64,000 nt of DNA from Lactifluus volemus (lineage: Eukaryota; Basidiomycota; Agaricomycetes; Russulales; Russulaceae): the NCBI GenBank assembly GCA_022376515.1, contig WTXI01000158.1, positions 1 to 64,000 on the forward strand, given 5' to 3'. Below are positions 56,874 to 64,000 of this stretch, piece after piece (positions within the stretch are counted from its first letter, which is position 1; every line of letters begins with the position of its first letter). Below the pieces are notes generated by a model. It ran no database searches and had not been told where the DNA came from. It saw nothing but the letters and a program-made list of their open reading frames with translations. The position numbers and the translations under genes are program-made.

Positions 56874-57368
56874 TCAGCGTCTCTGGGCACCTCGGGACAC
56901 TGGTGGCAGGTGGTACTTCCCAATATGAGCCTTTAATAAACCAGGACGACCCCTAGGCCACACAAACCATGAGCACATCGGACATGTTCCCGGCGGCGAG
57001 TGTTGGTCTTTGATGTGACGGTCCCGAACCTGTTTCTGGCTGAAGCTGGCTCCACAGTCGTCGCACACGTACCGTCCTGTGCTTTGGGGATCCTGGCCCA
57101 CTGCAGCAGCTACATTAGGAGATGCGACTGCTGTGCCTTGGCCGGATGATGCCGACGCCTCGCTTGGAATAGACAACACGGGACCACCCACTGGCAACGT
57201 CGGTCCTGGGATGGGCGTCCCAAAAGAGGGGGCATCGGCAGCCGAATATAAGGGGGTGATGGTATGAGTACTCGGGGATGTTAAATGTCGCTGGTGAGGG
57301 GGAAATGATTCCCTAAACGCATTTTCCAAGGTCGAATACGAACTCCTTTGGTCAAGCTGGAAATTCAT
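56874..57368 (-). CDS. C2H2 zinc-finger protein, copy B
   Basis: ATG at 57368 (MNFQLDQRSSYSTLENAF) begins a frame with a Ser/Pro-rich N-terminus (TPIPGPTLPVGG). Two C-terminal C2H2 units follow: CDDCGASFSQKQVRDRH..H, and CPMCSWFVWPRGRPGLLKAH..H. About 164 residues, no intron needed. A small DNA-binding protein is likely, but targets are unknown. It is better preserved than copy A and sits at the same place in the duplicated cassette. Confidence 0.7.
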   Translation of the reverse strand: MNFQLDQRSSYSTLENAFRESFPPHQRHLTSPSTHTITPLYSAADAPSFGTPIPGPTLPVGGPVLSIPSEASASSGQGTAVASPNVAAAVGQDPQSTGRYVCDDCGASFSQKQVRDRHIKDQHSPPGTCPMCSWFVWPRGRPGLLKAHIGKYHLPPVSRGAQRR

Positions 57369-58165
57369 TCGTTGACCTCCGTTAATCGAAGGATCATGTA
57401 ACAAGAGTGCTTACTGGCACTTCAATATGAATACTACGAAATGGATGATAAGGTTTTGGAAATTTCCTGGAAGTCATGGGAGGCATATCTCGGAGAGGAG
57501 GCATGACTGGATCAGAAGGATTCCTTGTCGCGCTAGGGGGGTGCACTAGAGTGTCTGTCATGGGGGGTTATTATATCGACAGACTCTGCAATTCAACATC
57601 GGTGGCCAGGCGTTCGCCATGAGGTAAAAAAAAATGAGCATGACGCGTACAAGTTACCAGAACATAGGCGGAGCTCCTTTCATGATTTCACTGTTTCGTC
57701 GTTCGTATGTCGTTCGTATGACTGGCAATCTCCTTAGCCATGGCCATTTTAGTTTCATGAAATCTTTGGCACGGTGGCTGATTTATGTCATGACGCCGCT
57801 GTCGATTACTTTACTTCTATAAAGCGACAGGGCGCAATATTTTTGTCTTCGAACCCTGGAAACGTGAACAGAATTGCGGCCACCCGGCCTCTTATCACCC
57901 CAGAAGCTCGGGAGTGGCTGGGGATACCGGAAATCAGGGGTAGCGTAATGTCTCCGCATCTGGCGGCATGCGTGACTTGAAGGCACCAAAAACGAATAAA
58001 TATTGTGCCGCATGCAACTCCCAGCACAGGCTGCAGAAGTCCATCGTATTGACATGGCCGGAAGCATTACACGACACTCAGCAATCTGATGGGTCCACTC
58101 AATGTCTCCCGCCACCGCAGCCCAAAGGAGATAGAGAAGAAGCAGATTAGAAAAGGCTTTGCCAG

Positions 58166-59130
58166 TTCGAGCTCGCCAGCACGCCAACTGCAAAGTGAAA
58201 TAGAAACAAAAGTTAACGAAGATGACATTACAACCGTTGGCGAGATCATTTGCTACCGGGGAACGCCTATCAAATTTCCTTTATATCGAATTTTGGCACA
58301 ACTTGGTGTACTAAACTTGAAAGCGGTGACAGTGCTAAACGCGCTTCACAAAAAAAAAAAAAGACAGTGCTGAACGGCGTACACGCGGCCAGAGCCTTGT
58401 GACTGAAACATCTTTCTTGCCAGTCACGGTCACGGGTGTTCACAAGATGATCGATGATCGCCGGCGAAGAAAATTCTGACTTGATTTCTGCAACATACAG
58501 TAGTTACACACCAGGGCGAACAAGCGTGTGATCAAAGACCTCGAAATGGATGAGTGAGGGCCCGGCGGCGGCTATGGGCGTCGCACCTGGTGGGAGTCTA
58601 GGTTCTTTTTTTTTAAATCCAGCTTATATAGCGCAGCATGATTACAAAAACAAAGACGCGCTTGGCTACGTAGACTACGTGGGCCTGGGGTGGGTGGGGT
58701 TGGATGAGAGTTGGGGTCATGACACAAGGTGAGTGTGGGGGTGGGAATCGAAGGATAGGTGAAGGGTGAGGGAGTCCTAGGATTGTCATTCACGTCCAAT
58801 TTGCGGGACGCGCGTCGTTCCCACGGAATTCCTGTTGGGAAAGGATAACAAAAAAAAAGTGTGCCATGGCACGGTCAAGAACCCCGTCCCGTGAGACTCG
58901 CACACCGTGACCTCCCTAGTCGTAGCGGATGAACACCTCGAACCCATCCCTCCACTTGAGAAAAATCCCTTTGGTAATTTATTTAATTTTGCACGTTCGC
59001 GATCGCACCTCATGGGTGCTGTTGTACAACCAATTCCATGTGTTTGATTTGATCGAGGCAATATATAGCACATTTTGACATCTGAGCTTGCCCAGAGATT
59101 CTGCGGCGCACTTCAGTTGAGTTACAAGGG
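58166..59130. other. Stretch without recognised gene
   Basis: Short frames only; a long A-run at 58349-58361 and GGGTGGG-rich sequence at 58685-58760. I see nothing functional. Confidence 0.45.
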
Positions 59131-59139
59131 CGCCCAACT

Positions 59140-59620
59140 TTTCCTCGACTTTGCCCCTTAGTTCGAAATGCCCATCAAGTCTGTGATAGACGCCGGGAAC
59201 ATTGAACGCTGATATGCAGAAATGTTGACCATATTCTGCTGCAATCAATAACTGGATCGGACATCAATTTGCTTCCTGTGGAACCCAAAAAGGGGCAGAC
59301 ATGTCGGAAGGCCGTGAGAGAAGACAAGATTTTTGGCTAAAATGGGCACTGAGTTAAGCATCCAAAATAATATTCAGAATATGGAACTGCTCTTCACTGG
59401 TTTTGCGCATGCAGAAAATTATTTCTGTGCTCTCAAGGATCTTGACGTGTTTTCATGAAACGGCATCAAAGACGAGCTCGCGTGGCTCGATCCGCTCTTG
59501 CGTAACGTCGATGAGTGGAGCGTCCCTGTGGGCAATGGCGACGAGACGTGCGATGTATGAATTTGATCAGGAGTACTACTAGTCTGTCCTTTTTGGTGCG
59601 TAGTCGTGGTGGAGGTGGCC
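59140..59620. pseudogene. Shredded third copy of the cassette (spacer and last exon of the conserved gene)
   Basis: 59160-59230 repeats the block near 24190 and 53640 (CATCAAGTCTGTGATAGACG). 59410-59560 repeats the last exon of the conserved gene (CAAGGATCTTGACGTGTTTT, GACGAGCTCGCGT) with indels. No continuous frame remains. Confidence 0.65.
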
Positions 59621-60230
59621 ATGGCGTATGTCTGAGTTGACTCTCATCCTTCCGGTTCATGATTGTCCTGTACTATACTAAAAAAAGTCACGTATACCTC
59701 GACTTTTGAAACACATTTTGGAGAAGCTGGGGTAAGAAGTTGATGACGTCACTTTGAATCGATCTCACGGACAACAGGTTTTACCGCCGTGGCAGTACAG
59801 CACAAACTCTTAATTTGACATCATATGACGGAGACCACTTGACAAGCCGTACTGTATGCCGCATGCCAGAACTTGGAGGGGGTAGTGATGACGACATGTC
59901 TTTTTTTTTTTGGAAAGCGCTTTTATTTCGGGAACTAACTACCGAATTAAATGCTAAGTGCAGGGGATTTGGTGTCGAAAACGAGAGTGAAGACGCGGCG
60001 AATGAACACGCGCGCGGGAGCGGAACGAGCGGGAGGGGCAGCGCAGAGCAAAAAGAATGTGGGACGCGTCCTTGATCCCCCAGTCTCGTATTTTGGTATT
60101 TAACTAGTCTAGTGTGTGTGCTACGGACTGAATGGATTTAGTGCCAAGACGGCCGCTCGATCTTAGTGTGCACGAGGCGGGGCATTGCCATGTGCTCGGG
60201 TGAACTAACTATGCTAAGGTAAAAGGGAAT

Positions 60231-60449
60231 TTGTCTGTAGAAAGTGAATGGTATCGTAATGGGCGGCTGTGGGCGCCCGCCCCCAACGAGGAGCAGGCGT
60301 TGTCCACGCCGGCGGGCCCTCAGGGAGCCGCGGGCGTTGGCAATCCCGTCTCAGGGTCCCAGCGCACGCTGCACGCCGTTCTCGGCTGTCAGCCCCTCTT
60401 TGTGCCCGATTCGATTTCCCCAACAGGATTTGCCATCAGCTTATCTTAG
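60231..60449 (+). other. GC-rich open stretch, possible exon remnant
   Basis: Unusually GC-rich for this area. One frame reads ESEWYRNGRLWAPAPNEEQ and then AGPQGAAGVGNPVSGSQ, which looks like former coding sequence, but I do not recognise the family and both neighbouring frames are also open. Confidence 0.3.
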
Positions 60450-60692
60450 CGCGTGGAGCCGGGCCGGTGGATCGGGGAGAGGACTTACGCACATCCCTGT
60501 TAGGGAATAATGTGGGACTCACCTGGGGCAGCTATCATGGCCTCCTACCCACTAAAACCTCACGATTGTAGAGCAGTTGTATGGGGGTCCCCAGTCTGTC
60601 TTAGGATGAGATCCCTACTGTCATGGTGCATTCTCTGTCTCGCTTGATTTTCTTAGCCGTGATTCTATCGTTGGTGGGTCTTCTGTTGATTT

Positions 60693-61115
60693 AAGACGGA
60701 CAATACCTAGCTGAAGATTTCTACAAGTCAATACTGTCGAGCGACGAACGATGAACCAGGGGTTTATTACGAGAGATCGGCGAGGGCGCTGTGAAGAACC
60801 TGCTGTTCAAAAAGGTGTCTTTGGAGAGACGATGGCGCATGATTAGTGTTGTTGCTACAATGTCTGTGAGTCGTTGACATGATATTAAACCAAGTTATTA
60901 GGGTTAGGGTAACCACTGCCCTTGGGAATTCGCGTTCCGACTCTTGTTTTCAAATTTGCCGTTTCCTCATCCACGCTCTCTCCACCATCCTCCGGATTCC
61001 AAGGATGATCGTGGACCACTGATGCAACATCGAGCCATACCCCTTTCCTGCGATGCCACCTCGGGTATGACCTCGGGATTGACTCTACCATGATGTTGTG
61101 CCGTCTCATGCCACC
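60693..61115 (+). pseudogene. Third CHAT C-terminal remnant plus downstream spacer
   Basis: GGACAATACCTAGCTGAAG onward repeats the last 150 bp of the CHAT frame (compare 23321 and 52816) with two deletions. The shared spacer with TTATTAGGGTTAGGG and the ATCCTCCGGATTCCA block follow. No usable frame. Confidence 0.75.
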
Positions 61116-61600
61116 TGGACGAACCCGAGGACTTCTCGATCACGGAAGATGGATTTGTAGGCGAGGAGGTGGAGCCTGAGGGTGAGATCAAGTTCAAGTT
61201 CAACATACCGCCATCTTTCGCCTCGCCTGTGTCTTCGCAGACACCTTTCCCAACGACACCCGACGACACCTCACTAGCACCCCCCAAGTCCCCGCCATAT
61301 TACGAACCTGCGATTGAAAACGACGACGACGACACCGCTCCTCTCACTTTCTCTACTGCCCGTTTGGTTTCCTGCACGGGTACTTCACCAACACACCCTC
61401 TGGGATTCCCCGCACGACCGCACTTCGGCGCTTTGAGGGCCTGCGAAGGATACCAAGTCTTCCCCTCCTCGCGTGCCGGCAGCATTACCACATATTGCAG
61501 TCGAGTAGGCGCGAGGTGTGCGCCCCTCATTCATCCCGCAGCCTGTTGCTGTACCAACTTTTATTCCCCAGCCCGCAACGAAAGCACGGGCGTGTTCTAA
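61110..61600 (+). other. Open acidic/Pro-rich frame, unrecognised
   Basis: The frame runs from the cassette remnant into new sequence: LDEPEDFSITEDG, GEIKFKFNIPPSFASPVSS, ENDDDDTAPLTF, then a Cys-richer end. No domain is visible. It may be an exon of a disrupted gene. Confidence 0.3.
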
Positions 61601-61783
61601 TATATGAGTACCCCAGGACCGGCGTATCCTGCTGAACTGAACGGAATCCATTTACTGTTAGAACCGCTGCACAGTCCATATTCGCAGCCTCTGTCTGGTG
61701 AGTGGCGGTGAACCCCATCGTCCACAAATACTGACGCGAGCGGCACGAGTTCATCCCAGCCGTTTGCTGCGCTACAAAACCTC

Positions 61784-62242
61784 GTGAAATTTATGCCACC
61801 ACTCGCGTCGCCGTTCTCGTGGTCCCCTTCTGGCATTCGCACTGTTACCTCGTCTGAAGGAGGCTCGTCGATGGAGGAGATAACCAACAATAATGACAAT
61901 AAAGGTGAACAGGAGCCGGATGCTAGCACAAATGGATATCGCACTTCGGCATCTACCAGTGGTCCTTCCTGCGTTAGACGCCCAGGGACGTTCTACTACT
62001 GTATTTCATATCCGCCTGTTCCATCTACCTTGACCCATCCCTTTCTGGTACACTGCCTAATCGATACCAGAGCATTGAGCTCTAGGAAGGTCAGCCCTCA
62101 TGATCACAATCGCATTCCCCCAATTCCGGTGCTTCACCCATGCACCGATGGCCAAAGAAGAAAGGTCGACCCTCATATCTCCCGAGTCTATTTGAAACTA
62201 GTACCCGGCGATCATCGCTGTCAATGTTGCGCTCAAAGGTGA
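61784..62242 (+). pseudogene. Possible degraded retrotransposon protease fragment
   Basis: One frame contains FLVHCLIDTRALSS followed by SPHDHNRIPPIP, resembling the LIDTGA..SS start of a gypsy protease with Arg in place of the Gly. Nothing else of an element is recognisable nearby. Confidence 0.25.
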
Positions 62243-62313
62243 CTCTGATTACAAGGACATGCCAGTGTCCGGGGAAGATGCGAAACAGGACAGGTAACGG
62301 TCTGCCGCATACT

Positions 62314-63030
62314 AGTACACGTGCAGTTGCAAAAGTCGTATCGCGTTCGACCTCTTGAACTCGCACTTGAGGCCGCGCCGCATATTCTTCTCCCGGGTCA
62401 GTTCATGTGTCGGAGTTTATAATATTACAAAAATGGCAAGCTTGGAAATCTCGCGAAGCATAGCTTGTGACATAGCGTGACTGGGTAGAGGGTCTTAGTA
62501 ACAAGGCGAACGCCACCTTTTGATCCCATCCCCGCCTCGGGCATCTTGAAGTTCAACAAAAGTAGTGAAGCGAAGGTTGAAGGCTTCGGTGGCCACCTCA
62601 AGTTTTATGTCGCTTCCTGGCCATGTAAGCTGATGCAGGGTGGTGATGTAAAGTGTCGCGGGAGGGGGACAAACTGAGCCAGATTGTTCTGTTACACGGC
62701 GCCCACTGGCACTGGAACGAGGATACAGTATCACATTTCCAACACGCACTCTACACGCCTCACGCCTCACTTCTTAATGGCTATTGTTGTACATGTGTTC
62801 CTTGAGACTGTAGAGGCCTTCGCTACCTCTGTGCGTCAATACTCGAATCATTTTCGCTAGCCGTGTCCGGCGAACCTGACTCGGAGTCCTCATGCCAGTG
62901 TTCTCAATTACTTTCAGTTGGCTTGCGCACACCCACCACAGGGCGAATGCACGATCTAGAACTTTCGTCATCAGCAAGGTTTGACTGATTTTACGCCGGC
63001 TAGGCTTGGCAGCTTCTATGCGCAACATGT
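62314..63030. repeat. Duplicate of 50926-51660, without the DDE transposon
   Basis: Colinear with the segment right of the DDE transposon, including the minus-strand end of the TPR remnant (KPSRRKISQTLLM, WVCASQLKVIENTGM). It ends shortly before the TPR gene at 63230. Confidence 0.75.
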
Positions 63031-63229
63031 GGTATCCTGCATGACGCTACACTGCCAGTGGGCGCTCTTTTCATGGCCACGTGAATTGCATTGTGACGGC
63101 CTGTCCAGCACCTTAAATAGAGCCCCTACCGTGCACACATCTCCCCTCTCCGACTCAAGCTTGAATCTCATTCCCTTTCTAACCCAAAGTCGTCTGGCTG
63201 TTTGTGGCTTACTTTTCCGGAATTGAGAT

Positions 63230-64000
63230 ATGGGCACCACGAAGTGTGAGTCAAACTTTCGATTAAATTGTGTGACCTATAAACGTATCTTATTTTGCAG
63301 ACTCTCTTCCTGATATCGAGGGCTTCATTTTTGCTCTTGAAAGTATCATTCCACTATCTCGATTTGATCATCGGCGCGCTCTCTATCTCACCTTCCTGGC
63401 AATTTGGAGATTCAATCACCACAAACTGTCTGGTTCGAAGGAGCAGCTGGATAAATCAATTCTCCACGTGGTAGAACAGCTCCTATCGGCCAAACCTACG
63501 GCAGATTCCATTCGGCTTTTTCACATGCTCGTGACGGTCCTTTTTTGTCGATTACTCAAATTCAAGCAGCCAGATGATGTTGAGTCTTGCGTCAAGTACC
63601 TTCGTTATTTGCGAAACCAACGGTGTCAACTTGAAGTCGGCCTCGACATTTCACACGAAGCCGTCACATCAGTTCTGGTGGAGGCATTGACAATTCGGGT
63701 GGAGTTGAATACAGGCGACATCAAGGAGGATATCAGGGAGATGACGATTCTCTATCGTGAATTGCTCAACTCGGATATCTCGAGGAGAATTCTTAACAGT
63801 CACCTTCTATCCTTGACCAAAGCCGTTTTCAAGACACTTGATATATTGCCAATGGAAGAAGTTCTAGATCCACTGATCGAATGCTTCCGGGAAGCGAACG
63901 TTCACTTGCCATATTCCGACTGCTTTTCCTTGGCACTTGCACGTCTTCTCGAAGATCGCTTCCAAAAAAATCATTCGATTATTGATTGCGAGGAGGCAAT
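63230..64000 (+). CDS. TPR-rich N-terminus of a TPR–CHAT-family protein (3' end outside window)
   Basis: ATG 63230 (MGTTK), a 55 nt intron 63246-63300 (GTGAGT..TTTTGCAG), then an uninterrupted frame to the window end: YSLPDIEGFIFALESIIP, KEQLDKSILHVVEQLLSAK, VESCVKYLRYLRNQ, DIKEDIREMTILYRELL, LDPLIECFREANVHL, SLALARLLEDRF. Repeated helical pairs with A/L/Y spacing fit TPR-like repeats, and the start matches the decayed copy at 33.43 kb. A CHAT domain is expected beyond the window but is not seen. It is the best preserved family member here, with no stop or slip in over 230 codons. Confidence 0.72.

Larger units (their letters stand above)
52655..58165 (+). repeat. Segmental duplication, copy B
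   Basis: Colinear with 23159-28110. Copy B has the complete CHAT domain upstream, a 14 bp loss and further indels in the conserved gene, and an intact C2H2 frame. It contains the TTAGGGTTAGGG spacer near 53050. Confidence 0.85.

Overview
The window comes from a basidiomycete fungus, most likely an agaricomycete. The basis is the gene content: a NACHT–WD40 NLR with short spliced introns (about 50-75 nt, GT..AG with a CTGAC/CTAAT-like branch), several TPR–CHAT gene remnants, a Plavaka/CACTA-type tnp2 transposon, a DDE_3 transposase gene, Ty3/gypsy retrotransposons and a conserved unnamed agaricomycete protein family. I cannot name the species. Few genes look intact; most of the window is accessory DNA made of transposons, nested insertions, pseudogenes and segmental duplications.

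Layout. 1-2.07 kb: spliced unrecognised gene, open at its 5' end. 3.65-5.06 kb: three small inverted-repeat elements in a row, the last one abutting a FAD-oxidoreductase remnant. 5.77-10.87 kb (minus): an apparently intact NLR (C2-like and helical N-terminus, NACHT, 14 WD40 repeats), followed by a second C2-like remnant. 12.73-15.45 kb (minus): COG3/SEC34 pseudogene with stop codons, frameshifts and a missing N-terminus, cut by a 7.7 kb Plavaka element (15.46-23.16 kb). 23.16-28.1 kb: a CHAT remnant, a decayed conserved gene and a C2H2 zinc-finger gene; this cassette recurs at 52.66-58.17 kb and in shreds at 59-61 kb. 28-33.3 kb: mostly non-coding, with one internal duplication. 33.4-34.8 kb: TPR part of a TPR–CHAT pseudogene.

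35.39-50.92 kb: a nested stack. A DDE_3 DNA transposon of about 2.8 kb, with TA target duplications and terminal inverted repeats, has been hit inside its transposase gene by two LTR retrotransposons 140 bp apart. Element 1 (5.0 kb, 145 bp LTRs) has one intact 1580-codon gag-pol frame. Element 2 (7.7 kb, 606 bp LTRs) is a chromodomain-bearing chromovirus whose primer-binding site is complementary to the predicted 5' end of its own RNA, as in Tf1 self-priming. Both LTR pairs look identical by eye, so both insertions are recent.

50.9-64 kb: TPR and CHAT fragments in opposite orientations, the second cassette copy, remnants, and finally a new TPR-rich gene (63.23 kb onward) that runs off the window with an open frame. 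The NLR and the TPR–CHAT family are the functional theme: both are families linked in fungi to immune or non-self responses and regulated cell death, here in a transposon-rich, duplicating neighbourhood. That link is inference from family knowledge.
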